Below are positions 1 through 5,930 of a stretch of 64,000 nucleotides of DNA, in pieces. The position numbers and the translations under genes are program-made. The notes below the pieces were generated by a model. That model searched no databases. It saw nothing but the letters and a program-made list of their open reading frames with translations, and was not told the origin of the DNA. Positions within the stretch are counted from its first letter, which is position 1; the number at the start of each line of letters is the position of its first letter. Source of the DNA: Lactobacillus sp. ESL0679 (GTDB lineage: Bacteria > Bacillota > Bacilli > Lactobacillales > Lactobacillaceae); contig NZ_JAQTIG010000003.1 of assembly GCF_029433515.1 (NCBI RefSeq), positions 62,001 to 126,000 on the forward strand. The letters run 5' to 3'.

Positions 1-184
1 CGCAGCTAAGCAGACTAAGCGCTTGGGCATCAACACTATCTTGGCTTATGTGTTTAGTACTAATAAGCCAAGTCAAGCATTATTTAAGGCTGCTGGTTAT
101 CAAGTCTATGGTCACTTGCCTAAGGTTGCAGATATGGCTGGTCGACTAATTGATTTAGATATTTTGGGTAAAAAGTTCAATTAA
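1..184 (+). CDS. GNAT-family N-acetyltransferase, C-terminal part
   Basis: This is the tail of a gene that starts before the window. About 60 residues are visible, read from base 2, ending in a TAA stop at 182-184. The pattern of hydrophobic strand, then NKPSQALFKAAGYQVYG, then an acidic and hydrophobic end is the usual last quarter of a GNAT acetyltransferase, where the N-x-x-S/A-x-x-L-F/Y-x-x-x-G-F/Y motif contacts acetyl-CoA. The substrate cannot be told. It may belong to the phosphinothricin-acetyltransferase-like group, but the catalytic core lies outside the window. Confidence 0.7.
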   Translation, partial: AAKQTKRLGINTILAYVFSTNKPSQALFKAAGYQVYGHLPKVADMAGRLIDLDILGKKFN

Positions 185-211
185 TATTAAATTGTTACTG
201 GTAAAATTAAT

Positions 212-247
212 TTAACGATAACAAATAGCTATTATTTTTGCTATAAT
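212..247 (+). promoter_or_regulatory. Promoter of type I toxin mRNA, locus A
   Basis: An extended -10 (TGCTATAAT, hexamer at 242-247) has a weak -35 (ATAACA, 218-223) 18 bases upstream. Transcription should begin near 254. This places GGGCGGTGGCT (279-289) close to the 5' end of the mRNA. Inferred from consensus only. Confidence 0.55.
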
Positions 248-315
248 CATTGTTGAACAATGTAATAAAAGTTTTAAAGGGCGGTGGCTGTTTAATTCCA
301 AGGAGATGATTGTCT

Positions 316-444
316 ATGGAAACATGGAACAAATTATTGAAAGGGTTAGCAGTTAATGAGCACGTTCGATGTGATTTCTTTGATTTTGCAATCAAATTTA
401 GTGTTGTTGGCGTTGTTGACGTATATCAGCAGCAACCATCATGA
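316..444 (+). CDS. Leader ORF overlapping toxin A (mok-like)
   Basis: This 42-residue ORF starts METWNKLLKGLA and has the best ribosome site of the locus (AAGGAGATGA at 300-309, about 10 bases from ATG). The toxin ORF at 356 begins 40 bases downstream in the +1 frame, and the two frames overlap to the end. The first 13 codons match those of the leader at 5656 on the minus strand, with synonymous changes (TTA/TTG, GGG/GGT), which points to selection on the peptide or on its translation. I infer that translating this ORF couples to, and controls, toxin translation, as mok does for hok. No function is known for the peptide itself. Confidence 0.5.
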   Translation: METWNKLLKGLAVNEHVRCDFFDFAIKFSVVGVVDVYQQQPS

Positions 445-451
445 TAAATGA
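356..451 (+). CDS. Holin-like type I toxin (locus A), 31 aa
   Basis: The peptide starts MSTFDVISLILQ, has one membrane segment at about residues 6-24 (QSNLVLLALLTYI) and ends in a short polar tail (SSNHHDK). This is the layout of the putative holin-like toxin family of lactobacilli (Hol_Tox, related in style to Fst and TxpA): a single hydrophobic helix with a charged C-terminus, acting at the cell membrane when unrepressed. A modest AAAGGG lies upstream at about 341-345, inside the leader ORF. The toxin sits between a leader-ORF start and an antisense-RNA terminator, the expected type I arrangement. Toxicity is inferred, not shown. Confidence 0.7.
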   Translation: MSTFDVISLILQSNLVLLALLTYISSNHHDK

Positions 452-457
452 TCGTAA

Positions 458-591
458 TAAAAAAGACCGTCCCAACTATAACTTAACCGGTTATGGGATA
501 GTCTAAAAAAACTATAACTAGCCACCGCTCTTAAAAGCGGAGTTGCTTGTTCAAAGAAGTCCTACGCTAACAGGGCTTCTTTTTTAATTAC
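458..591 (-). ncRNA. Candidate antisense antitoxin RNA A1
   Basis: A minus-strand promoter, TTGCAT (621-626), 17-base spacer, extended -10 TGT-TACAAT (hexamer 598-603), predicts a start near 591. The RNA would run through the toxin 3' UTR and stop at a hairpin (GACCGTCCCA with TGGGATAGTC, 465-503) followed by a T-run on the minus strand (458-464). It is fully complementary to the toxin mRNA 3' UTR and ends just after the toxin stop codon. This matches antisense antitoxins of the txpA/ratA or par type. Expression is inferred. Confidence 0.55.
555..586 (+). terminator. Terminator of toxin A mRNA
   Basis: AGAAGTCCT (555-563) pairs with AGGGCTTCT (572-580) with one G-U pair, followed by a T-run. 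Just upstream, AGCCACCGCTC (520-530) is complementary to GGGCGGTGGCT (279-289) at the mRNA 5' end, and CCGCT/AGCGG (525-540) forms a small hairpin. Confidence 0.75.
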
Positions 592-670
592 ACTTGTATT
601 GTAACAGGTAGCATAATAATATGCAATTGTTACAAAAGTGTTTTGGTGGGATACTGCTGTCTTACGTCAA

Positions 671-830
671 CAGCAACCATCATGATAAATGATTGTAATA
701 AAAAGATCGTCCCACTGATAACTTTGGTAGTTATGGGATAGTCTAAACCTATAATTTAAGCCACCGCTTTTAAAAGCGGAGCTGTTTAAAGAAGTTCTAC
801 TCTAGTAGGACTTCTTTTTAATTATACCAA
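671..830 (+). repeat. Second copy of the locus A 3' half, toxin deleted
   Basis: This block repeats 434-590 in order: the last toxin codons (NHHDK then stop, 674-691), the antisense terminator hairpin, GCCACCGC with its AGCGG hairpin, and the mRNA-type terminator AGAAGTTCT/AGGACTTCT. The leader and the hydrophobic part of the toxin are missing. It looks like a tandem duplication that lost or never had the toxin while keeping the antitoxin RNA gene. Confidence 0.8.
697..814 (-). ncRNA. Candidate solitary antitoxin RNA A2
   Basis: On the minus strand TCGCCA (844-849), 17 bases, then an extended consensus -10 TGG-TATAAT (hexamer 821-826) predicts a start near 814. The hairpin GTCCCA/TGGGA (709-738) followed by TTTTTATTA on the minus strand would end it. 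Its sequence follows A1, so it could pair in trans with the 3' UTR of toxin A mRNA. There is no intact toxin partner of its own. Confidence 0.5.
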
Positions 831-858
831 TATTTTAACAGACTGGCGAGGTAAGATG

Positions 859-1884
859 CTATTCTTGTTTAAACAATTTGAACTTGTACTGGCAAATGCC
901 CTGAACTTTAACCTCATATTCATGCCCTGCAATTAAGGGTGTTGCCCCCGGTAGATAGCTGATAATTGTTTGAAAATTGCCGTAACCAGCATCTTGATAA
1001 TTGGTTACGTTAGTTGCCTGATAAGTTTGGGCAGTAGTGTTGTCGGTAATCGTAATGTCTGGTGTGGTTGTAATTGTTTGATCAGAAAAATAGAGTGACC
1101 ACGCAATTTGTGGATCGTTGACTAGTTCTAAGGGAAAAAGGCCCTTGCTAGGATAAGTTACCAGCTCTTGACTGGCTGGACGAAATGCATCACTAGCGTT
1201 GAGGATTTTTTGAACAGAATAACGATAACCATTGGTGCCATAGGCTGCACCAGTACCCACAGAAGACAGGCGCGTTGATAACAGCCATGCTCGGTGCCCA
1301 GTATCTAAGCCAGATAAGTTATAGCGGTCAGTTAATAGGTCAGTGATGACGTCACCGGCCGATTGGTTACCTGCGTTAAAGTTTAGGTTGGCAGTTCTGG
1401 AAGTGGACTTAGCAATTTTCCAAGTAGCTCGCGTAATGTCCTTTGGGCGCTTTTCGTAAGGCAGCCCATGTTGGTTAACCAGCGGATTAGCATTCAATGT
1501 AGCTAAGACGGCAGCTGTCTTTTGTGATTTAAGATTATCAGCAGGATCTTCAACAACAGGTTGTAAGCCAAAAAGGCTGCGATAATAATTAATGTAATTG
1601 AGTTGAGCGCTCAAGTAGTTAGGTACTAGCACTCCTTCCTTAAATTGGCGAGTAAAAGAGGGCTTAGTTACATACAGATTGTTTAGACTAAACGGCATCT
1701 TATCTAGGGCGGCATATTGCTTTTGAAATTGCTCAACTTTGGCAGTTTCGCTGGGAGTAAAAGCAGCCGCCGCAATTGTCGTGCTGCTAGTAGAAAGGGT
1801 CAGCAGTACAGTAGCAAATATAATTAATGATTTGTGGAATATTTTTAGGTTCATTTTTTTAATCATGCAATTATTATAGCCCAT
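859..1884 (-). CDS. Secreted CAP/SCP-domain protein
   Basis: A protein of up to 341 residues with an N-terminal signal peptide (KSLIIFATVLLTLSTSS, processing near IAAAA). The first ATG is used here. A second ATG twelve residues... in (MNLKIF) would also fit the signal peptide. The middle carries the CAP (SCP/PR-1) pattern: NYINYYRSLFGLQPV (about 97-111), later GHRAWLLSTRLSSVGTG (about 196-212) with the conserved H and the G-x-G strand. The C-terminal 100 residues form an extra beta-rich domain as in many lactobacillus SCP proteins. It should act outside the cell or on the wall; its activity is unknown. It is a single gene, read away from the Rgg gene. Confidence 0.75.
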   Translation of the reverse strand: MGYNNCMIKKMNLKIFHKSLIIFATVLLTLSTSSTTIAAAAFTPSETAKVEQFQKQYAALDKMPFSLNNLYVTKPSFTRQFKEGVLVPNYLSAQLNYINYYRSLFGLQPVVEDPADNLKSQKTAAVLATLNANPLVNQHGLPYEKRPKDITRATWKIAKSTSRTANLNFNAGNQSAGDVITDLLTDRYNLSGLDTGHRAWLLSTRLSSVGTGAAYGTNGYRYSVQKILNASDAFRPASQELVTYPSKGLFPLELVNDPQIAWSLYFSDQTITTTPDITITDNTTAQTYQATNVTNYQDAGYGNFQTIISYLPGATPLIAGHEYEVKVQGICQYKFKLFKQE

Positions 1885-2047
1885 AATTTATAATTTTTAA
1901 TTAATTAAAAGTAAAATGTAGTAAAAGTAATTGTGGTGAGAATAGAGGATATTTTTTGATTATAGCCCTTGTACCTTGATATAAATTAATTGCATAATAA
2001 TAATTAAAAAAGTAATTACGTTGTAAACTTGAGATGGAGATAGCAAA

Positions 2048-2893
2048 ATGAATTTGGGGGAATTGTTAAAAGAGTATCGCCTTAAACAAGGAAAGACTAA
2101 AAAAGAGTGGGCAGGAAATATAATTAGTCCATCCTTTTATGCGAGAGTTGAAAAAGGCGTAAATAGAATCTCAGCAGAGGATTTAATTAAGCTATTACAA
2201 TATAACGAAATTTTATTCACTGAATTTTTTAACAAATTTAATAGTAGTGACCAATTACAAGATAAAGAAAATAAAGAAATAGATAGATTAATTAATGAAG
2301 CTTATTACTCTAATTCTAAAGAAAAATTACAACACATACGGGAACTAATTTTAGAAAGTAATTTAATAAATAAAACGGATAAATTATTATTAGTAGATGT
2401 TGGTATAGCACTAGTTGATAATAATTTTGATGGTTTAGATACAAAAACATTAACAAAATTAAAAGATAAAATCTTTAATATTGATAACTTTGATGAAAAG
2501 AATATAGGCTTGTATATTGATTGTATGGCGTGGTTTGATTTTTCTAGTAACTTAACTATTTCTAGAAAAATAGTTAATAGATTTATAAATGATAATTCAA
2601 AAGTACAAAACAAAGTTTTAGCTGTAATAGTTAACATGCTGCTTATGTGTATTAATTATAAACAATATGATGAAGCTGGCTTTTTTATTAATAAGAGTCA
2701 AGAAATTATAATAATTCCAGAAAATTATTTTTATCAAAATGTTTTAAATTTTTTAATTCACTTGATTGAATATCATTTTGATAATGATAAAACCCATATA
2801 TCTAAATGCAAGATAATAATTCAAAATTTTGTAGTGAATGGTATGAAATATTATAGTGAAGAATTAGAAAAATTATTAGATAAAAACATATGA
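2048..2893 (+). CDS. Rgg/GadR/MutR-family transcriptional regulator
   Basis: Of 281 residues, 1-60 form an XRE-type helix-turn-helix (LGELLKEYRLKQGKTKKEW, then SPSFYARVEKGVNRIS) and the remainder is all helical, as in the peptide-binding repeat domain of Rgg proteins. Rgg regulators bind short hydrophobic pheromones inside the cell and switch adjacent promoters. The gene is unusually AT-rich compared with flanking housekeeping genes. It is followed by a strong terminator and then a 14-codon hydrophobic peptide ORF and two secreted-protein genes, which I take to be its peptide and targets. The family call is firm; the partner peptide and targets are inferred. Confidence 0.8.
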   Translation: MNLGELLKEYRLKQGKTKKEWAGNIISPSFYARVEKGVNRISAEDLIKLLQYNEILFTEFFNKFNSSDQLQDKENKEIDRLINEAYYSNSKEKLQHIRELILESNLINKTDKLLLVDVGIALVDNNFDGLDTKTLTKLKDKIFNIDNFDEKNIGLYIDCMAWFDFSSNLTISRKIVNRFINDNSKVQNKVLAVIVNMLLMCINYKQYDEAGFFINKSQEIIIIPENYFYQNVLNFLIHLIEYHFDNDKTHISKCKIIIQNFVVNGMKYYSEELEKLLDKNI

Positions 2894-2894
2894 T

Positions 2895-2940
2895 AAAACT
2901 GACGTATTTGCTTAAAAGTAGCAAATACGTCAGTTTTTAT
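2895..2940 (+). terminator. Strong terminator after rgg
   Basis: A perfect 17-bp stem (AAAACTGACGTATTTGC at 2895-2911 with its complement at 2921-2937), a 9-base loop and a T-run. It separates rgg from the peptide ORF downstream, so the latter needs its own promoter. Confidence 0.9.
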
Positions 2941-2957
2941 TTGTAGTAATCGTTTTC

Positions 2958-2987
2958 TTGCTATAGTGAATATAGAAAAAATAATAA
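2958..2987 (+). promoter_or_regulatory. Promoter and dyad upstream of the 14-codon peptide ORF
   Basis: TTGCTA (2958-2963) and TAATAA (2982-2987) are a weak sigma-A-like pair. Between them lies the dyad CTATA-gtgaa-TATAG (2961-2975), flanked by T-rich and A-rich ends. I suggest this as the Rgg operator. No footprint is known for this regulator, so the assignment rests on position alone. Confidence 0.35.
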
Positions 2988-3006
2988 GTTAAGAAAGGAG
3001 ATAACA

Positions 3007-3051
3007 ATGCTTGATTTTTTAAGAGGTTTATTTATATTTGTGATTTTTTAA
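3007..3051 (+). CDS. Short hydrophobic peptide ORF, 14 aa (candidate Rgg pheromone)
   Basis: The ORF encodes MLDFLRGLFIFVIF with a good ribosome site (AAGGAG at 2995-3000, 6 bases from ATG). It begins 113 bases after rgg, right behind a terminator. Small hydrophobic peptides next to Rgg genes (SHP type) are exported, processed and re-imported as pheromones. At 14 residues this one is shorter than the usual 20 or so, and it lacks the Asp/Glu-start mature peptide signature. It could instead be a leader peptide for the secreted-protein genes or a small membrane toxin. Confidence 0.45.
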   Translation: MLDFLRGLFIFVIF

Positions 3052-3085
3052 CAGTTAAATATCAATGTTGAGAGGAAAAGTTATT

Positions 3086-3691
3086 ATGAAAAAAACAGTA
3101 AAAGTTTTAAGTGAAGCAGCAGCTATTTTAGGTATGATTGCTCCCGTTGCATTAACAAGTATTAGTAATGTTTCAGCAGCAACAACTGAAGTTGCTAATG
3201 ATCAAGAAGTTTCAGCAAATATTGCTCCAGTTGCTAACCGTGACAACAATTCTTTGAGACAAATTGCTCAAAATAATGGTGTTGAATTAAAAACACTAGA
3301 GAAGCTTAATGCCAATGTTGATCCGGATGTTGCATTGCCTAATGGTACACCAATTTATTTGCCACAAAATGCATATACAGACATGGACTTGATTTTGACT
3401 AGAGCAGTTAGTCCTTATGCTAATGTTCCAGCAAGTATTAAAGCAAAATATTATGATACCTTGAGTGCAGCTAACCGTTCAGCTAAAAATTGGATTGCTA
3501 AAAGAGAATCTGGCTATAGTTACACTGCTCGTAATGGTAGATATTATGGTAGATTTCAATTAGATCAATCATATTTAAATGGTGACTTTAGTAAAACAAA
3601 TCAAGAAAAAACTGCCAATAGATATGTCAAAAATAGATATGGTTCATGGGTAAATGCTAAGGCACATTGGCAAAGCTATGGCTGGTATTAA
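3086..3691 (+). CDS. Secreted LysM plus APF-like C-terminal domain protein
   Basis: A protein of 201 residues starting at the ATG that follows GAGAGGAAAA; an upstream in-frame ATG at 3065 is less likely. It has a signal peptide ending near NVSAA, then a LysM-like wall-binding repeat (NNSLRQIAQNNGVELKTLEK, ending GTPIYLP, about 50-95). The C-terminal 70 residues (AKNWIAKRESGYSYTARNGR to YGSWVNAKAHWQSYGWY) match aggregation-promoting-factor proteins of lactobacilli, whose ending resembles a resuscitation or transglycosylase fold with the Glu in KRESG as candidate catalytic residue. It is probably surface-attached and acts on peptidoglycan or cell shape. It follows the Rgg/peptide cassette. Confidence 0.8.
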   Translation: MKKTVKVLSEAAAILGMIAPVALTSISNVSAATTEVANDQEVSANIAPVANRDNNSLRQIAQNNGVELKTLEKLNANVDPDVALPNGTPIYLPQNAYTDMDLILTRAVSPYANVPASIKAKYYDTLSAANRSAKNWIAKRESGYSYTARNGRYYGRFQLDQSYLNGDFSKTNQEKTANRYVKNRYGSWVNAKAHWQSYGWY

Positions 3692-3705
3692 TTAGGAGGA
3701 AAATT

Positions 3706-4326
3706 ATGATGAACAAAAGATTAGCAATAATTGGTGCAGTCTTAATGCTTGCATCTGGTGCGGTAACCACTAGCTCTGTACAAGCTGATACAACAAATTC
3801 AGTTCAAGACACTCAAAATGTAAATACTGAACAGACAATAAACGAAGCGTGGACTAATAAGCTAGCTAAGGCAGGTTATACTTTTAAATTAGCTAAAGGT
3901 GCAGGCAAGGATTCTTTATATCCAGAACTGAATGCTAAGCCATATAGTAAAAAATATGTTCAAAAGCTCGTCAAAAAGAATGTTGTTTTTAAGATTGACC
4001 AAGCTAAAGAAATAAAAAATGGTTCTTTTGTTCATCTTGTTTCTAAGAATGGCAAGTATCATGGTTGGACTGACTTTGCATCAGGCGTTTACAACAAAAG
4101 AAAAACTGTTAAGGCGCTGAAGCCATTGATTAAAGCAGAGAAGAAAGTAATTAGTGCGACTGATACTAAAAAAGCCGAGCAATATTTTGGCAAAGCTAAG
4201 AAACTTGCTGCTAAATTAACAGGGCATAACAAGAAACTTGCTAAGACTTCAATTAAGCAGCTGCAAGAATGGCTGAACTCCCCAACTTATGCGAATTTAC
4301 CAGTTTTATTAATTGGCTCGCTTTAA
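3706..4326 (+). CDS. Secreted protein of unknown function
   Basis: A protein of 206 residues starting at ATGATG behind TAGGAGGAAAA, 14 bases after the APF-like gene, so the two are co-transcribed. The signal peptide (RLAIIGAVLMLASGAVTTSS) is cut near VQA-DTT. The mature part is Lys-rich and basic, with a WTNKLAKAGYTFKLAKGAG segment, a YHGWTDFASGVYN segment and a helical Lys-rich tail ending in a hydrophobic NLPVLLIGSL. No known domain is recognised. The basic charge suggests electrostatic attachment to teichoic acids, as for many lactobacillus surface proteins. I infer an envelope role from its partner only. Confidence 0.65.
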   Translation: MMNKRLAIIGAVLMLASGAVTTSSVQADTTNSVQDTQNVNTEQTINEAWTNKLAKAGYTFKLAKGAGKDSLYPELNAKPYSKKYVQKLVKKNVVFKIDQAKEIKNGSFVHLVSKNGKYHGWTDFASGVYNKRKTVKALKPLIKAEKKVISATDTKKAEQYFGKAKKLAAKLTGHNKKLAKTSIKQLQEWLNSPTYANLPVLLIGSL

Positions 4327-4346
4327 TAATTTAAAATAAATTGTAA

Positions 4347-4387
4347 TTGATATATTTGCCATAAGTAGCAGGTATATCAATTTTTTT
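4347..4387 (+). terminator. Terminator after the secreted-protein operon
   Basis: ATTGATATATTTGC pairs imperfectly with GCAGGTATATCAAT, followed by seven T residues. Confidence 0.75.
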
Positions 4388-4429
4388 GTAGAATTATTTT
4401 GATAATAAGTGTGATTTAAAGAGGCAAAA

Positions 4430-5005
4430 ATGGTGCAGATTCTTTTCGACAAATATCTGAATAAAAATGTTTTGTTACAAGTTTATTCAAAAAGTAGAAA
4501 TGCAGAAGACTTTTTACTTGGATATTTAGTATCTGAGACTGTTGATTACTGTGTATTTGAAGCCATTGATGAGTATGGTGCACTTGACGCCTATGTTTTA
4601 TATCAAAAATCTGACATCGAAGATGTAATCACGGAGTCTAAATATATTGATATTTTTAATTCATATATTGCTTTGCAAAAGCAACGGAGCCTGTTTGATC
4701 CGTTTAACTTGCAAACAAAATATTCAAAAGTGCCACAAAACAACATCAATGACTTACTAGATTATCATTGTAACAATGGCGATGTCGTTAGCTTGAATAT
4801 TGCGGGGTACGATTTATCAAATACCGGCAAAGTAATTGCTGTCAGTGAGGATTATGTGATACTTGATCAAGCTAGTTATTATCGAGATTGGGATTCAGAC
4901 AGTAATATTAGTAATCAGGCGCTAGAAATTTCAAGGATAACTACGATAGATATTGTTAGCAAAGATAATTTTTTGTATGAGAATTATTGTAAATTGCAAA
5001 AATAA
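4430..5005 (+). CDS. Hypothetical protein with two small beta-barrel-like repeats
   Basis: A protein of 191 residues with a ribosome site AAAGAGG. It is not recognised. It has two similar segments, KNVLLQVYSKSRNAEDFLLG with YLVSETVDYCVFEAIDE (about 10-46), and GDVVSLNIAGYDLSNTGKVI with AVSEDYVILDQ (about 116-146). In each a short strand is followed by G-x-V-x-x-x-x-x-D-Y-x-x-x-x, which resembles an Sm-like or PRC-like beta barrel. There is no signal peptide, so it is cytosolic. It is a single gene, convergent with the small minus-strand peptide gene at 5045. Confidence 0.55.
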   Translation: MVQILFDKYLNKNVLLQVYSKSRNAEDFLLGYLVSETVDYCVFEAIDEYGALDAYVLYQKSDIEDVITESKYIDIFNSYIALQKQRSLFDPFNLQTKYSKVPQNNINDLLDYHCNNGDVVSLNIAGYDLSNTGKVIAVSEDYVILDQASYYRDWDSDSNISNQALEISRITTIDIVSKDNFLYENYCKLQK

Positions 5006-5006
5006 A

Positions 5007-5037
5007 AGACAGCGAATAATTATTTTCGCTGTCTTTA
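5007..5037. terminator. Bidirectional terminator
   Basis: AAGACAGCGAA pairs with TTCGCTGTCTT. It has A/T-runs on both sides and serves the gene ending at 5005 and the minus-strand peptide gene ending at 5045. Confidence 0.85.
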
Positions 5038-5044
5038 GAACAAG

Positions 5045-5134
5045 TTATTTTTTACGGCTATCGCGATAGTTCAAAATTTCTAAAATCAAGTTTGCGATAA
5101 GCAGGACGAACGTTATGATTTGATAAATATTCAT
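5045..5134 (-). CDS. Small holin-like membrane peptide, 29 aa
   Basis: The ORF has a strong ribosome site (AAAGGAG, 7 bases before ATG) and a minus-strand TATAAT about 55 bases further upstream. The peptide is MNIYQIITFVLLIANL, then a second hydrophobic stretch and a basic tail (NYRDSRKK): one membrane helix with a charged end, the shape of Fst/TxpA/BsrE-type toxins. Unlike loci A, B and C, it has no overlapping leader ORF and no clear antisense RNA gene. It could be a toxin regulated in another way, or a small membrane-protein partner. Confidence 0.5.
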   Translation of the reverse strand: MNIYQIITFVLLIANLILEILNYRDSRKK

Positions 5135-5250
5135 CTTTGTTTTCTCCTTTGTAAAAGTAATTTGGTTGAATAATATCATTATATCAATTATTGCATATTA
5201 ACTTAATCACGTTAAACTGATTTTTTAATTTAATTTGGAACTTTATCTGT

Positions 5251-5345
5251 TATAATAATTATGTTCCCACATAAAAGACGGTGGCAAAATTATTTTAGAC
5301 TAAAAAAGTCGTCATAACTCGCCAAAAGTATAGGACGTCTTTTTA
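5251..5345 (+). ncRNA. Candidate solitary antitoxin RNA B2
   Basis: An extended consensus -10 (TGT-TATAAT, hexamer 5251-5256) predicts a start near 5263. The RNA would end at AGTCGTC (5307-5313) pairing with GACGTCT (5334-5340) plus a T-run at 5345. It carries AAAGACGGTGGCAA (5275-5288) as in B1, and the block 5261-5345 is a direct repeat of 5433-5517. No toxin is attached, so it could act in trans on the locus B mRNA 3' UTR. Confidence 0.5.
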
Positions 5346-5381
5346 GCATATTTAACGTTTTATTTTCAAGAATTAATATGC

Positions 5382-5517
5382 TAAAATATTCGTATAAAGA
5401 AAAAGAACCAAGTTACAGCTTGGTTCTTAAAAGATGTTTCCGCTTAAAAGACGGTGGCAAGATTATTTTGACTAAAGAGTCGTCACAAACCTGCTAAAGT
5501 ATAGGACGGCTTTTTTA
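5382..5517 (+). ncRNA. Candidate antisense antitoxin RNA B1
   Basis: An extended -10 TGC-TAAAAT (hexamer 5382-5387) predicts a start near 5394. The terminator AGTCGTC (5478-5484) with GACGGCT (5505-5511) and six T residues lies just beyond the toxin B stop codon, which is at 5524 on the opposite strand. The RNA is complementary to the whole toxin B 3' UTR, including its own mRNA terminator. No good -35 is seen. Confidence 0.55.
5399..5428 (-). terminator. Terminator of toxin B mRNA
   Basis: On the minus strand AAGAACCAAG pairs with CTTGGTTCTT, then TTTCTTT. Confidence 0.75.
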
Positions 5518-5656
5518 GTACACTTATTTTTTGTCGTGCTTGTCGATATACGACAACAACGCAAGTATAAACATACCGAATGTAAACATCAGCATTAATG
5601 CTTCGTAAACACTCACTAGCTGCTACACCTTTCAACAATTTGCTCCATGTTTCCAT
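5483..5656 (-). CDS. Leader ORF overlapping toxin B (mok-like)
   Basis: A 57-residue frame starting METWSKLLKGVAASE, with ribosome site CCAAGGAGATGG ahead of ATG. The toxin start lies exactly 40 bases in and in the +1 frame, as in locus A. The first 15 codons match leader A with mainly synonymous or conservative changes; beyond the toxin start the two leaders diverge. The long C-terminal part overlaps the whole toxin ORF and is probably not constrained as protein. The role, coupling and control of toxin translation, is inferred. Confidence 0.5.
   Translation of the reverse strand: METWSKLLKGVAASECLRSINADVYIRYVYTCVVVVYRQARQKISVLKKPSYTLAGL
5524..5616 (-). CDS. Holin-like type I toxin (locus B), 30 aa
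   Basis: The peptide starts at GTG, reads VSVYEALMLMFTFGMFILAL, then LSYIDKHDKK. This is the standard form of the lactobacillus holin-like toxin family: one membrane helix (about residues 6-24) and a polar tail with the YI-D-x-H-x-K-K ending. The GTG start takes the place of the ATG start of toxin A (TTAATGAGC versus CTAGTGAGT). A weak AAAGGT lies upstream inside the leader. Damage to the membrane on overexpression is expected from family members. The call as a toxin family member is firm; activity is untested. Confidence 0.75.
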   Translation of the reverse strand: MSVYEALMLMFTFGMFILALLSYIDKHDKK

Positions 5657-5681
5657 AGGCAACCATCTCCTTGGAATTAAA

Positions 5682-5693
5682 CAGCCACCGCCC
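5682..5693 (-). promoter_or_regulatory. 5' complementarity element of toxin B mRNA
   Basis: On the minus strand GGGCGGTGGCTG lies at the mRNA 5' end. Its core GGCGGTGGC pairs with GCCACCGTC in the same mRNA's 3' UTR (5450-5458 on the plus strand as GACGGTGGC) over nine pairs with one G-U. The same element is present in loci A (279-290) and C (58959-58971). Confidence 0.6.
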
Positions 5694-5718
5694 TTTAGCT
5701 TTATTCATCTTTGAAGTA

Positions 5719-5747
5719 ATTATACAAATATAATTGTTTATTATCAA
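5719..5747 (-). promoter_or_regulatory. Promoter of toxin B mRNA
   Basis: Minus-strand TTGATA (5742-5747), 17-base spacer, TATAAT (5719-5724). The start is predicted near 5712, about 20 bases before the GGGCGGTGGCTG element. Confidence 0.7.
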
Positions 5748-5795
5748 TATATAATTTAATAACAAAATATTGCGGACAGGTTAGATATTGAAATC

Positions 5796-5833
5796 AAAGG
5801 CAAATTAGGAAAAACTAGTTTGCCTTTTTTAAT
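5796..5833 (+). terminator. Orphan terminator upstream of ddl
   Basis: AAAGGCAAATTAG (5796-5808) pairs with CTAGTTTGCCTTT (5815-5827) and a T-run follows. No plus-strand gene precedes it: 5657-5795 holds only the minus-strand locus B promoter and leader. It may end a small RNA or block transcription into ddl. Apart from this, 5617-5930 holds nothing else I can identify. Confidence 0.7.
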
Positions 5834-5930
5834 CTATCAAAATATTTCTAAAATTACTTTAATTTAAGTTATTTCTACTAGCTAATGCCGTATAATTAAT
5901 AGTTGATAATAATAATTAAGAGGTAAAATA

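Noticed and set aside
207-395. A 62-codon minus-strand frame across the locus A mRNA
   Set aside because: No ribosome site; it overlaps the leader and toxin, whose features are better supported.
2305-2637. A 110-codon minus-strand frame within rgg
   Set aside because: AT-rich chance frame opposite a recognisable regulator; no ribosome site.
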